From NCBI GenBank assembly GCA_003252375.1, contig QKEJ01000195.1, positions 1 to 55,875 of the forward strand: DNA of 55,875 nucleotides. The letters are read 5' to 3'. Under the pieces are notes generated by a model. The model did not search any database. It saw only the letters and a program-made list of their open reading frames with translations, and was not told where the DNA came from. The stretch comes from Halodesulfovibrio sp. (lineage in GTDB: Bacteria > Desulfobacterota > Desulfovibrionia > Desulfovibrionales > Desulfovibrionaceae). Both the position numbers and the translations under genes were made by a program. This document shows, piece after piece, positions 18,346 to 28,274 of this stretch (the stretch's first letter is position 1; each line of letters opens with the position of its first letter).

Positions 18346-19316
18346 GCAGATGTCTCTTCGGTGGTTGTCGGGTTCTCGGTGCGCAGGTGTTCCCGGTACC
18401 AGCGGATGGTGGAAGCGAGGCCCTCTTCAAGGCTGATGCCGGGCCGCCAGCCTGTTGCCTGCAGGCGGGATACGTCGAGCAGCTTGCGCGGGGTGCCGTT
18501 GGGCTTGTCCGTGTCAAAGCGGATGTTGCCGGTGAAACCGGCTGCGCGTGCGATCTGCTCCGCCAGTTCCCGGATGGTACATTCTTCGCCGCTGCCAATG
18601 TTGACGATGGCGTCGTCCTCGTGCACCTGCATGAGGTGGAGGCAGGCGTCAGCCAGATCGTCCACGTGCAGGAACTCCCGCAGGGGGCTGCCGTCTCCCC
18701 ACACCACCACCTCCTCGGCACCCGTGGCGGCTGCCGTACAGAACTTGCGGATGAGGCCGGGGATGACGTGCGAGCTTTCCGGGTCGAAGTTGTCATGGGG
18801 CCCGTACAGGTTGGTGGGCATTACGCTGATGGCGTTGAAACCATACTGACTGCGGTAGGCCGAGCACATCTTCAGGCCCGCGATCTTGGCAATGGCGTAG
18901 CACTCGTTGGTGGGTTCCAGTGGTCCGGTGAGCAGGCAGTCTTCCGGCATGGGCTGCGGTGCGTGCTTGGGGTAGATGCACGAGGAGCCGAGGAAGAGCA
19001 GCTTGCGCACGCCGCTGCGATAGGCCGCGTCAATGACGTTGGTCTCGATGAGCAGGTTGTCGCGGATGAAGTCCGCCGGATAGGTGGCGTTGGCCAGAAT
19101 GCCGCCCACCCGGGCCGCGGCAAGGAAAACGTAGTCCGGCCGTTCTTGCTCGAAGAAGCGGCGCACCTGCTGCTGGTCGCACAGGTCCACATCCTTCCTG
19201 CCCTTGAGGATGAGGCTGCCAAATCCCTGCCGGGTCAGGGCCCGTACCAGGGCGGAGCCTACCAGCCCCTTGTGGCCCGCAACGAAAATTCGGTCATTTC
19301 TCTCCATGCCGGGCAC
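18342..19316 (-). CDS. fcl: GDP-L-fucose synthase
   Basis: [83 protein letters not shown]. Confidence 0.95.
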   Translation of the reverse strand: MPGMERNDRIFVAGHKGLVGSALVRALTRQGFGSLILKGRKDVDLCDQQQVRRFFEQERPDYVFLAAARVGGILANATYPADFIRDNLLIETNVIDAAYRSGVRKLLFLGSSCIYPKHAPQPMPEDCLLTGPLEPTNECYAIAKIAGLKMCSAYRSQYGFNAISVMPTNLYGPHDNFDPESSHVIPGLIRKFCTAAATGAEEVVVWGDGSPLREFLHVDDLADACLHLMQVHEDDAIVNIGSGEECTIRELAEQIARAAGFTGNIRFDTDKPNGTPRKLLDVSRLQATGWRPGISLEEGLASTIRWYREHLRTENPTTTEETSA

Positions 19317-20411
19317 CTATTCGCGGGGCGGGCAGACAGCATAGCCGTTGTCACGGCAGAGCTGCTCCCGCTGTGCTTCCTGAAAGTCCATCTGCGCCAT
19401 TTCCCGGACCATGGCCTCGTAGGGGGTGGTGGGCGTCCATCCGAGTTGTTCCCGGGCCTTGGTGGGGTCGCCGAGCAGGGTGTCCACCTCGCTCGGGCGG
19501 TAATAGTGCGGGTCCACGGCGACAATGCACCTGCCGTCGGCGTCGTAGCCCTTTTCGTCGGCTCCGGTGCCCCGCCAGGTGACCTGCATGGACAATTCGG
19601 CCGCGGCGTGCTCCACGAATTCCCGGACGGAATGCTGGACGCCGGTGGCGATGACGAAATCCTCGGGTGTGTCCTGCTGCAGCATGAGCCACTGGGCCCG
19701 GACGAAGTCCGCGGCATGGCCCCAGTCGCGCCGGGCATTGAGGTTGCCGAGATACAGGGTGTCCTGCAGGCCGAGCTTGATGCGCGCCAGCGCCCGGGTG
19801 ATCTTGCGGGTGACGAAGGTCTCTCCGCGGACCGGGGATTCGTGGTTGAAGAGGATGCCGTTGCAGGCATAGATGCCGTAGGCCTCCCGGTAGTTCACGC
19901 AGATCCAGTAGGCATAGAGCTTGGCCACGCCGTACGGGGACCGGGGGTGAAAGGGCGTGGTCTCCCGCTGCGGGGTTTCCTGCACCAGTCCGAAGAGCTC
20001 GGAGGTGGAGGCCTGGTAGAAGCGGGTGGTGTCCTTGAGCCCCAGCAGACGGATGGCTTCCAACAGGCGCAGGGTGCCGAGGCCGGTGACCTCTGCGGTG
20101 TATTCCGGCTGCTCGAAGGAGACGGCCACGTGGCTCTGGGCCGCAAGGTTGTAGACCTCGTCGGGCCGGATTTCCTGCATGAGGCGGATCATGTTCGAGG
20201 AATCGGTCAGGTCGCCGTAGTGCAGGAAAAAGCGTTTATCCTCCACGTGCGGGTCCTGATAGACGCTGTCCACCCGTTGCGTGTTGATGAGGGATGAGCG
20301 GCGCTTGATGCCGTGCACCTGATAGCCCTTGTCCAGCAGGAAGCGGGCCAGATAGGAGCCGTCCTGGCCTGTGATGCCGGTGATGAGTGCGGTTTTCTGT
20401 GTCGTCTTCAT
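19317..20411 (-). CDS. gmd: GDP-mannose 4,6-dehydratase
   Basis: [82 protein letters not shown]. Confidence 0.96.
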   Translation of the reverse strand: MKTTQKTALITGITGQDGSYLARFLLDKGYQVHGIKRRSSLINTQRVDSVYQDPHVEDKRFFLHYGDLTDSSNMIRLMQEIRPDEVYNLAAQSHVAVSFEQPEYTAEVTGLGTLRLLEAIRLLGLKDTTRFYQASTSELFGLVQETPQRETTPFHPRSPYGVAKLYAYWICVNYREAYGIYACNGILFNHESPVRGETFVTRKITRALARIKLGLQDTLYLGNLNARRDWGHAADFVRAQWLMLQQDTPEDFVIATGVQHSVREFVEHAAAELSMQVTWRGTGADEKGYDADGRCIVAVDPHYYRPSEVDTLLGDPTKAREQLGWTPTTPYEAMVREMAQMDFQEAQREQLCRDNGYAVCPPRE

Positions 20412-20490
20412 GATGCTCTGCTGGTCTGGGGTGCGCGCGGCGGCAACAGGGTTGCGGGCCACGCAGGCGTCCGTTGTTTCGGCGCCGCGT

Positions 20491-21447
20491 CTAGGACTGC
20501 TGGGAGGAAAGCAGTGCGTCGAAATAGTCGATGGTCCTGTTCAGTCCGTCGTCCAGCTGGACCGACGGTTTCCACCCGATGGTTTCCTGCGCGAGGCCGA
20601 TGTCCGGCTTGCGCTGCATGGGGTCGTTCATGGGCAGCGGCTTGAATTCGATGGTGGAGCGGCTGCCGATGCGGGCGATGATCTTTTCCGCCAGTTCCAG
20701 AATGGTGAACTCGTGAGGGTTGCCCAGGTTGACCGGTCCGGTGAATCCGTCGGGCGTCGCTCCCATGACCCGGATGAAGCCTTCGATCATGTCGTCCACG
20801 TAGCAGAATGAGCGGGTCTGCAGGCCGTTTCCGTATACCGTGAGCTTGTTGCCGCGAAGGGCCTGCACGATGAAGTTGGAAACCACGCGGCCGTCGTTGG
20901 GGTGCATGCGCGGCCCGTAGGTATTGAAAATGCGTGCGATCTTGATGTCCAGCCCGTACTGGCGGTGGTAGTCGAAGAACAGGGTTTCGGCGCAGCGCTT
21001 GCCCTCGTCGTAGCAGGCCCGGGGGCCTATGGGGTTCACGTTGCCCCAGTAGGATTCCTGCTGGGGGTGCACCGTGGGGTCGCCGTAAACCTCGGAGGTG
21101 GAGGCCTGAAAGATGCGCGCGCCCGTGCGCTTGGCAAGGCCGAGCATGTTGATGGCGCCGTGTACCGATGTCTTGACCGTCTGCACGGGATCGAACTGGT
21201 AGTGCACGGGGGATGCGGGACAGGCAAGGTTGTAGATCTCGTCCACCTCGACGTAGAGCGGAAAGGTCACGTCGTGGCGGATGACCTCGAAATAGGGGTT
21301 GCCGAGCAGGTGGACGATGTTCGGCTTGTTGCCTGTAAAGAAGTTGTCCACGCACAGCACGTCGTTGCCTCCTGCGAGAAGGCGCTCGCAGAGGTGGGAG
21401 CCGAGGAAGCCGGCACCGCCGGTTACGAGAATGCGTTTCTGTGTCAT
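20491..21447 (-). CDS. UDP-glucuronate decarboxylase-like NAD-dependent epimerase/dehydratase
   Basis: [69 protein letters not shown]. Confidence 0.93.
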   Translation of the reverse strand: MTQKRILVTGGAGFLGSHLCERLLAGGNDVLCVDNFFTGNKPNIVHLLGNPYFEVIRHDVTFPLYVEVDEIYNLACPASPVHYQFDPVQTVKTSVHGAINMLGLAKRTGARIFQASTSEVYGDPTVHPQQESYWGNVNPIGPRACYDEGKRCAETLFFDYHRQYGLDIKIARIFNTYGPRMHPNDGRVVSNFIVQALRGNKLTVYGNGLQTRSFCYVDDMIEGFIRVMGATPDGFTGPVNLGNPHEFTILELAEKIIARIGSRSTIEFKPLPMNDPMQRKPDIGLAQETIGWKPSVQLDDGLNRTIDYFDALLSSQQS

Positions 21448-21490
21448 GGCGTCCCTCTGGGCTGCGTTCCGATGTGCGGGGTGGTGCGGC

Positions 21491-22663
21491 TTAGGCCACA
21501 CGATCGGTCACGTCCGTTGTGGCTGTGTCTTCCGCGTCGTTCAGGGCGGATTCGTCCATGTCCGGTGCCGGGCGTATCTGCGCCTTGTGCCGGGCCTTGC
21601 GGCTGGTATGGATGATCTCGGGCAGGGTCAGGGCAAAGAAGCGGCGTCCGCTTCCCGTCAGGGAAAGCTCCGGTTGCCTGCGGACCGAGGTGGGGTCATG
21701 GGCCAGCATGCGGTAGGCTTCGTCGAGGAACAGCACCATGGCTTCGGCGCGCCAGTGGTCGAGCATGAACTGCCGGCCTTCCAGGCCGAGGGCTTCGCTG
21801 TCCTCCGGCGAGGAGAGCAGGTGGTGCAGGACGGGCAGGGCGTCTTCCAGCTTGGTGTTGATGAACGGCATGTGCGTGGTGCCGGAAAAATGCTGCAGGA
21901 GGGCGCAGGTGCGGCCGTCCAGATAGGTGAGCACCGGCTTGCCCTGGCTCAGCGCCTCAAGCCCGGTAAGGTGGTAACTGCCGGTGACCATGTCGTCCAC
22001 CACGATGCGCGAGGCCCGCTTGGTTGCCAGCGCCTGGTGCAGGGGCGTCTTGTGCACCAGCACCCACGAGGCGTTGACGCGCTTGCAGGCGGTCATGATG
22101 GCGTCGTGGGCCTGCGGGGCGGCCTTGGTGTTCCAGCGGCAGTCCCATGCACCACGCAGGTTGGTGGGGCTGAAGAAGACATCATGCGCCGGCGGGGTGT
22201 CCGCGGGCAGGTACAGGGTGTCCTTTTCCGGAATGAAATTGGGGACGACGCGGGCGTCCGGGTAGAAACGCTCCTGAAACTGGGCGATGACAAGGGACGG
22301 AATGTCCTGCGCCAGCAGGGTGGCGGCGTCGATGCCCATGCGCGAGGCCACCAGATCGGGGTGGCTGTGGAAATGCCTGATGAAGAGGGTGCCCTTGCGC
22401 TGCAGGTGCCTGAAGTCGATGGGGGAGAACTGCGTGTTGTCGAGGTCCAGATAGTTGTGGAAGTGGATGATGTCCGCCTTGTCCGCCAGCTCCATGGCCA
22501 GTTCGGGCGTTTCGCCGAATACCACGTCCTGTCCGAAGTCCTCGGTCCCGTACCGGGCAAGGTCTATGAGCCGGGCCTCGTGCTCCGTGTGGGCGTTGAT
22601 GGCCTGCACGATGCGCAGCGGGGCCCCAGCGAGGGGCGTTACGGCAAAGTGGACAATGCGCAT
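21491..22663 (-). CDS. glycosyltransferase (GT4-like)
   Basis: [63 protein letters not shown]. Confidence 0.75.
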   Translation of the reverse strand: MRIVHFAVTPLAGAPLRIVQAINAHTEHEARLIDLARYGTEDFGQDVVFGETPELAMELADKADIIHFHNYLDLDNTQFSPIDFRHLQRKGTLFIRHFHSHPDLVASRMGIDAATLLAQDIPSLVIAQFQERFYPDARVVPNFIPEKDTLYLPADTPPAHDVFFSPTNLRGAWDCRWNTKAAPQAHDAIMTACKRVNASWVLVHKTPLHQALATKRASRIVVDDMVTGSYHLTGLEALSQGKPVLTYLDGRTCALLQHFSGTTHMPFINTKLEDALPVLHHLLSSPEDSEALGLEGRQFMLDHWRAEAMVLFLDEAYRMLAHDPTSVRRQPELSLTGSGRRFFALTLPEIIHTSRKARHKAQIRPAPDMDESALNDAEDTATTDVTDRVA

Positions 22664-22675
22664 GCCTGCCTCCTG

Positions 22676-23752
22676 CTAGGCGGCTCCGTTGACGGGGACG
22701 GCGAGAAGCTCGGGAACAATCTGGTCATCCATACGGACGGCATCGGTCAGGGTGTTGCCGATCACGTCATCCCAGTTGTCGGGAGTGAGGCCGGTGCCGG
22801 GACTCTTGACGGTGATGTCCGCCGCAGTGATGACCGTGCCGGCGGGCAGATCGCGGGCGGCCACGATGGACTTGCGCAGCTTCATGGCGGCGGAGGCTTC
22901 ACCTGGGAAGACGGCTTTGGCCTGACCGGACATGGCGCTCTCGATTTCGCGGGTCATGCGTACCAGCATGGCGAGGTCCGCAGGTTCCAGGGAAACCTGA
23001 TGGTCGGTGCCGCGCATGGTCTTGTCCAGCGTGAAATGGCGCTCGATCATGACCGCGCCGAGGGCCACCGCGCCCAGCGTGGGGGCGATGCCGCGTTCAT
23101 GGCCGGAATAGCCCGTGGGCAGTCCGTAGCGGTCGCGCACGGCATGCATGACCGGCAGGCAGATCTGGTCTTCCGGGCAGGGGTAGGACGAGTTGCAGTG
23201 CAGCACCACGATGTTGTCGTGGTAGTGGCGCAGTTCGGCGATGGCGCGGTCCATCTGGTCGTAGCTGCTCATGCCCGTGGAGAGAATGAGCGGGGTGCCC
23301 ATCTCGCCGCAGCGGCGCAGGTAGGGGATATTGACCAGGTCGGCCGAGCAGATCTTGATCAGTTCCGGATCAAGGGTGTGCATGGCTTCAAGGCTGTTCA
23401 TGTCCCACGCCGAGGCAAAGAAGACCAGGCCCAGCGATTCGGACAGGGCCTTCAGTTCGGCCATTTCATCCATGGAAAGTTCAAGGGCGTTCCGGTGTTC
23501 GCCGTAGGTGGGCCCAAAGCTGTTCGGTCCGGTATAGGGAGCCTTCAATCCATCGGCCGTGAGCAGGGCGGCATTGTCCCGCTTCTGGAACTTGACGGCG
23601 TCGGCACCGGCCCGTGCGGCCTCCTCGACCATCTGGCGGGCAAGCGCAATGTCACCCTGATGGTTGTTGCCAACCTCGGCAACGATGAAGCAGGGGTGCC
23701 CTTCGCCAATGGTGCGGCCGGAGCGGAGCCGAATATGCTTTGCAGGTTTCAT
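22676..23752 (-). CDS. N-acetylneuraminate/legionaminate/pseudaminate synthase family protein (NeuB-like)
   Basis: FIVAEVGNNHQGDIALARQMVEEAARAGADAVKFQKRDN; GYSGHERGIAPTLGAVALGAVMIERHFTLDKTMRGTDHQVSLEP; C-terminal SAF region. Confidence 0.93.
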   Translation of the reverse strand: MKPAKHIRLRSGRTIGEGHPCFIVAEVGNNHQGDIALARQMVEEAARAGADAVKFQKRDNAALLTADGLKAPYTGPNSFGPTYGEHRNALELSMDEMAELKALSESLGLVFFASAWDMNSLEAMHTLDPELIKICSADLVNIPYLRRCGEMGTPLILSTGMSSYDQMDRAIAELRHYHDNIVVLHCNSSYPCPEDQICLPVMHAVRDRYGLPTGYSGHERGIAPTLGAVALGAVMIERHFTLDKTMRGTDHQVSLEPADLAMLVRMTREIESAMSGQAKAVFPGEASAAMKLRKSIVAARDLPAGTVITAADITVKSPGTGLTPDNWDDVIGNTLTDAVRMDDQIVPELLAVPVNGAA

Positions 23753-24363
23753 AATCTGATAATCTCCCTGTTGGCCGCAGACGGCATGGAAACGAGTTGC
23801 TTGAAAATATCGTCCTGCTGGGCGAATGATGAAATGATGATTGCATCCACTTCAAGGTCTGCGAGAGCGTCCGGCGACTGAATCAGGTGGTCGTGAAAGA
23901 GGGTACCTTGCTTGTGCGGAGCGTTATCCAAAATCCCGACTATTTCATATTGGGAACCCTTGAGCGCTGAAATGACGATTTCGCATGTTTCAGCGGCCCC
24001 GAAGAGCGCCAGTTTTTGTATCTTGGAGTCCTCGAGATGTTCCAGCTTGCGCCGGATCAGGCTCTTGATGGCGGCATAGGCCTGAACCATCTCGGTACAG
24101 TATTCTTCCATGTAGGTCCGTCTGGCCGCCATGCCCTTGGTGGTCAGGCTGTACATGTAGCTCTTCTTGTCGATGGGCTTGAAGTCCAGCTTTCCTTCCT
24201 TGTGCAGGTCCGAAAGGTACTGGTGCACCATGGCACTGCTGGTATGGCTGAACTTGCCCAGCCTGCTCTGGCTCAGACGGTTGTTTTCCGAAAGGGCCTG
24301 AAGCAGGGCAAGAATGCGCAGCTTCTTGGTCGGTTTTATGAATTCCTTGCCAATGAAGAACAC
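23749..24363 (-). CDS. winged-helix transcriptional regulator fused to a Rossmann-like sugar/nucleotide-binding domain
   Basis: N-terminal LRILALLQALSENNRLSQSRLGKFSHTSSAMVHQYLSDLHKEG; C-terminal KLALFGAAETCEIVISALKGSQYEIVGILDN. Confidence 0.75.
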   Translation of the reverse strand: MFFIGKEFIKPTKKLRILALLQALSENNRLSQSRLGKFSHTSSAMVHQYLSDLHKEGKLDFKPIDKKSYMYSLTTKGMAARRTYMEEYCTEMVQAYAAIKSLIRRKLEHLEDSKIQKLALFGAAETCEIVISALKGSQYEIVGILDNAPHKQGTLFHDHLIQSPDALADLEVDAIIISSFAQQDDIFKQLVSMPSAANREIIRL

Positions 24364-24409
24364 TATCGGTCTCTTTGCTAAATTGTTTAGTAGATTTGTA
24401 ACTGATAGT
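24362..24409. promoter_or_regulatory. nested inverted repeats upstream of the wHTH regulator (candidate operator)
   Basis: ACTATC (24362-24367)...CTAAA-TTG-TTTAG (24378-24390)...GATAGT (24404-24409), immediately 5' of the minus-strand ATG at 24363. Confidence 0.5.
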
Positions 24410-24600
24410 ATGGGAGCAAAATATTCCTGTCAACAATGCCACCAAAAAACTGCGGTTCTCCGGGGGGATGCGTGCAAGAGACACGCGTTTTCGCGAGACG
24501 CCTCAGACAATATTCCGCCGCGGGAGTTCCGTGCGGAAGAGTATGCAATCCGCGTTCCAGTTTGTGCTCGCTTGTGGCGCGCCGCCTGTCTGTTCCGGCC

Positions 24601-25068
24601 TCAGGCTCGGGAATAGGTGCCCATGATCCGCGCTTCCGCAAGGATATGTCCGTCCATGGCGCGCAGGATATCTCCTTTGGTCGCCCCGGGCTTGAGGTTG
24701 AGCCGGGCGTCCAGCGCATAGAGCTTGAAGTAGTATCGGTGTGTGCCCGAGGGTGGGCAGGGGCCGCCATAGTGGGCCTTGCCCCAGCTGTTCAGGCCGT
24801 GTGCCGAGCCCGGAAACGGCGCAAAGTCTTCGGCAATGTGCTCCTCCAGTCCCTCATGGGCAGCAGGCAGGTTGAAGAGCAGCCAGTGGTCCCACACGCC
24901 CATGGGGGCATCGGGGTCGTCGCAGATGAGTGTCAGGAATTTGGCTTCGGCAGGCAGGTCCGTCCATGCCAGCGGTGGGGAAACATTTTCGCCGTCGCAG
25001 GTGTGGCGGGCGGGAATGGGGGTGCCGTTTTCAAAGGCGGGGCTGGTGATGTGCATGTTATGCTCCAA
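24601..25068 (-). CDS. YbhB/YbcL family (PEBP, Raf kinase inhibitor-like) protein
   Basis: HTCDGENVSPPLAWTDLPAEAKFLTLICDDPDAPMGVWDHWLLFNLP; AHYGGPCPPSGTHRYYFKLYALD. Confidence 0.95.
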   Translation of the reverse strand: MEHNMHITSPAFENGTPIPARHTCDGENVSPPLAWTDLPAEAKFLTLICDDPDAPMGVWDHWLLFNLPAAHEGLEEHIAEDFAPFPGSAHGLNSWGKAHYGGPCPPSGTHRYYFKLYALDARLNLKPGATKGDILRAMDGHILAEARIMGTYSRA

Positions 25069-27001
25069 GCCCTGTGCCGGGCTGCATGATCTGGCCGGTC
25101 AGGGTGGTTTCGTATCCGCCCAGTGCTTCGATGCGGGCATGGAAGGTGGGCGAGTTGAGCAGCCGCAGTACGGCCTGAATGCCCGGCGTGTCCATGAACC
25201 GGTTGGGAATGATGAGGTCGTATCGTTCGCGGGCCAGGGGGACGAAATCAAGAGCCAGCGCCCGCGCCGCGGCAAAGATGCCGAGGCCCGTGTCTGCCGC
25301 GCCGGTCAGCACGTTGACCGCCACGGCCATGTGCGTGAACTCCTCCTTGTCATAGCCCGCCACGAGCTCGGGGGCAATGCCTGCCTCACGCAGGTGGTGG
25401 TCGAAGAGAATGCGCGTGCCGGCGCCCCGCTGCCGGTTCATGAAGCGGATGTCGCCGTCTGCAAGGTCGCGGATGGTCTGCAGCTTCCTGGGATTGCCCT
25501 TGGGAACGATGAACCCCTGATGCCGGATGGCAAGGTTGACCAGCGTGACGTCGCAGTCCGGCAGGTAGCGCTGGAGGAAAGGAAAGTTGTAGTCGCCCGT
25601 GTCCGGGTCAAAGAGATGCGCCCCGGCCAGATGGCAGGAGCCGCTGCGGATGGAGAGAATGCCGCCCATGGACCCTACGTGGCTGGACGAGAACCGGATG
25701 GGGGGCGTCTTTCCCATCAGTTCGTCGGCAAGGATGTCCAGCGTGTTGTCGTGGCTGCCCACGCAGACAAGGATGTCCCGCAGGCTTTCTTCCGGGACCA
25801 TCAGTTCCGCCGTGACGAGGCTGTTCTGTTCAATCCCTTCGGCATTGGCCGGAATGCGGGTCAGGGCCTGCGCCCGGGATACCGTGGTGATGCATCCTGC
25901 GCCGCGCGGCAGGGGGGTGGCCACGTACTTGTCGTCCACCTTGCCCACGGCGAGCCGCAGAAACTCCTCAACCCCCAGTTTGGAAGCCGCCTTGCGGGTC
26001 AGCTCCACCTCTATGCGCGGGTGTCTGACCTCCTCGGCCCGACCCAGCCAGCGGATGACGGGGGTGGCCAGTTCCTCGAAGCAGACAATGGTGCTGACCG
26101 GATACCCGGGCGCTCCGACAACCAGCTTGCCCTTGCAGGCGCCGAGCAGGGAGGGCTTGCCGGGCATGGCGGAGATGCCGTGCACCAGGATCTCGCCGCA
26201 CGATTCGATGGTGCGGCGGGTGAAGTCCTTGGATCCGGCCGATGACCCGGCGCAGATGATGACGATGTGGGCGTCGGAGGCGAGGCACTGTTCCAGGGCC
26301 TCGTTCAGCGCTGTGGGATTGTCCGCAACCGGCGGGATGCGTCGGGCCTCGCAGCCGAGCTGGCGGGCCAGGGCTGCCAGTACCTGCGAGTTGCTCTCCA
26401 CGACCTGCCCGGCCTTGGGCGAGGGGCGGGTGGTGAAATCGAGGACCTCGTCTCCGGTGGGAATGATGGCGATGCGGATGGGTTCCCAGACCCGGACATC
26501 CCATATGCCGGCGCTCAGCAGGGCACCGATGTCATATGGCGAGACGCGATGGTTCTGCGGGAAGAGCATCTCCGTGGCGACGATGTCCTCGCCGATGCGG
26601 CGTACATGCTGCCAGGGGAAGGCCGGCGCCTCAATGCGGATGCCGTCCTGTATGGTAGTGACGTGCTCGATCATGATGACGGCATCGCACCCCTCGGGCA
26701 GCGGGTTGCCGGTGTTGACCGCAAAGCAGTCCGTGCCGGTGTGCAGTTCCATGGGAGCCCCCTCGCGGGCGCCGAACGTGCTGGCGGCGCGTACGGCATA
26801 GCCGTCCATGGCCGCACTGTGAAAGGTGGGGGAGGAGAATCGGGCAAAAACGGCTTCGGAAAGAACGTGTCCCGCAGCCTCGTGCGTGGGGATGCGGACA
26901 GGGCGCACCAGAGCGTCCCGGTCAAGGGCGGCAATGGCCTTGTTCACGGCCTCGCGGATGGGAATCGTGTGCAGGTAAACGTTGCGCTTGTGGGAATGCA
27001 T
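25058..27001 (-). CDS. MoeA-like molybdopterin biosynthesis domain fused to C-terminal periplasmic-binding-protein-like domain
   Basis: SPTFHSAAMDGYAVRA; GCDAVIMIEHV; SAGSKDFTRRTIE; GAPGYPVSTIVCFEE; then SSHVGSMGGILSIRSGSCHLAGAHLFDPDTGDYN. Confidence 0.9.
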   Translation of the reverse strand: MHSHKRNVYLHTIPIREAVNKAIAALDRDALVRPVRIPTHEAAGHVLSEAVFARFSSPTFHSAAMDGYAVRAASTFGAREGAPMELHTGTDCFAVNTGNPLPEGCDAVIMIEHVTTIQDGIRIEAPAFPWQHVRRIGEDIVATEMLFPQNHRVSPYDIGALLSAGIWDVRVWEPIRIAIIPTGDEVLDFTTRPSPKAGQVVESNSQVLAALARQLGCEARRIPPVADNPTALNEALEQCLASDAHIVIICAGSSAGSKDFTRRTIESCGEILVHGISAMPGKPSLLGACKGKLVVGAPGYPVSTIVCFEELATPVIRWLGRAEEVRHPRIEVELTRKAASKLGVEEFLRLAVGKVDDKYVATPLPRGAGCITTVSRAQALTRIPANAEGIEQNSLVTAELMVPEESLRDILVCVGSHDNTLDILADELMGKTPPIRFSSSHVGSMGGILSIRSGSCHLAGAHLFDPDTGDYNFPFLQRYLPDCDVTLVNLAIRHQGFIVPKGNPRKLQTIRDLADGDIRFMNRQRGAGTRILFDHHLREAGIAPELVAGYDKEEFTHMAVAVNVLTGAADTGLGIFAAARALALDFVPLARERYDLIIPNRFMDTPGIQAVLRLLNSPTFHARIEALGGYETTLTGQIMQPGTGLGA

Positions 27002-27065
27002 GGCACGGCCTGTCGAAGGACGGAGTGAACCGGTTTGAGGGTTGCGCGGTGCGGTCATGGGGATT

Positions 27066-28094
27066 TCAGGTATTGTCTATAGCCTGCTTGTGCTTGCGGT
27101 ACAACCCGCGAAATTGGTGGTAGCGCATGCCCAGCAGGTCTGCTGCCTGCCGCTGGTTGTGCCGGGTGCGGGCAAGGGCGCGTTTCAGGTGGGCAATCTC
27201 CACAGCCTGCAGGGCCTCGGCAAGGTTCAGTCCGTCCGTATTGGTGGCAGGGGCGGGGAGGCTGACCGTGCTTTCCTGTGCTGTGGGCGGGGTGCTGTGG
27301 GGCGGGGCGGGACGCCAGGGGGAGGCGAACGGGTCGAGGGGGAGCGTCTCTATCCGTGTGCCCTGCCGGAAGACGGCCCGCTCCACCGTGTTCTTGAGTT
27401 CCCGGATATTGCCGGGCCATGGATGGGTGTGCAGGGCGTTTCGGGCGGCGCTGCCGAAGGCAGGGGCATCCGGCAGATCCATTTCCAGCGCCATGGCGGT
27501 GGCAAAACGGGTGGCCAGCAGCAGGATGTCCTCGCCGCGTTCGCGCAGGGGCGGCAGGGTGAGCACCTCGAAACTCAGGCGGTCAAGAAGGTCCCGCTTG
27601 AATCTGTCCTGCGCCGCCAGCGCGGGGAGGTCGGCGTTGGTGGCGGCGATGATGCGTACGTCCACGCTGATGGAGCGCGAACTGCCGACCCGCTGCAGGG
27701 TGCCGTATTCCACGGTGCGCAGAATGCCTTCCTGCATGCGCAGGGGCATGGCGCCGATCTCGTCCAGAAAGAGGGTGCCGCCGTCGGCCTGTTCGAACCG
27801 CCCGGCCCGGCGTCCTGCCGCTCCGGTGTACGCTCCCGCTTCATGGCCGAAGAGTTCGGATTCGAGCAGAGATTCCGAAAGCGAGGCGCAGTTGACGGTC
27901 ACGAGCGGTTTCTGCCAGCGCTGGGAAAGGTAGTGCAGACGCTCCGCCGCCAGTTCCTTGCCTGTGCCGCGTTCTCCGATGATGAGCACGGGGCGGTCCA
28001 CGGCGGCGGTTCTGGAAAGCGCCTCCTGAAAGGCCAGGAAGACCTCGGAGGTGCCGAGTGCTTCCACGAGGAGGTGGGATGTGTCGTGTTGCAT
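27066..28094 (-). CDS. pspF: sigma-54-dependent phage-shock operon activator
   Basis: IGERGTGKELAAERLHYLSQRW; ESELFGHEAGAYTGA; GTLFLDEIG; Fis-type HTH NQRQAADLLGMRYHQFRGLYRKH; divergent to pspA. Confidence 0.9.
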   Translation of the reverse strand: MQHDTSHLLVEALGTSEVFLAFQEALSRTAAVDRPVLIIGERGTGKELAAERLHYLSQRWQKPLVTVNCASLSESLLESELFGHEAGAYTGAAGRRAGRFEQADGGTLFLDEIGAMPLRMQEGILRTVEYGTLQRVGSSRSISVDVRIIAATNADLPALAAQDRFKRDLLDRLSFEVLTLPPLRERGEDILLLATRFATAMALEMDLPDAPAFGSAARNALHTHPWPGNIRELKNTVERAVFRQGTRIETLPLDPFASPWRPAPPHSTPPTAQESTVSLPAPATNTDGLNLAEALQAVEIAHLKRALARTRHNQRQAADLLGMRYHQFRGLYRKHKQAIDNT

Positions 28095-28214
28095 GGTTTG
28101 TAATACCAATAATTGTAAATTAATGCCACTAAATGATTCCATGAGCCATGTCTGTAGTTGTGTCTGTTTGTGATATTGGATGTACTTTCAGCATGTTGCT
28201 GGTTCAATGGGCTG

Positions 28215-28229
28215 TGGCACGCTTCCTGC
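28215..28229 (+). promoter_or_regulatory. candidate sigma-54 promoter of psp operon
   Basis: TGGCACgcttcCTGCC fits -24/-12 TGGCAC-N5-YTGC, about 50 bp upstream of pspA. Confidence 0.7.
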
Positions 28230-28274
28230 CTAGGAAGAAGCATATTCAACCAGACCCTTGAACAGGAGGCCGAT

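Noticed and set aside
21299-23881. 860-aa plus-strand ORF opposite the GT4 and NeuB-like genes
   Set aside because: Antisense to well-supported coding genes; no recognisable domain.
24436-25089. 217-aa plus-strand ORF over the PEBP gene
   Set aside because: The minus-strand PEBP protein has full family motifs; the plus frame is a shadow.
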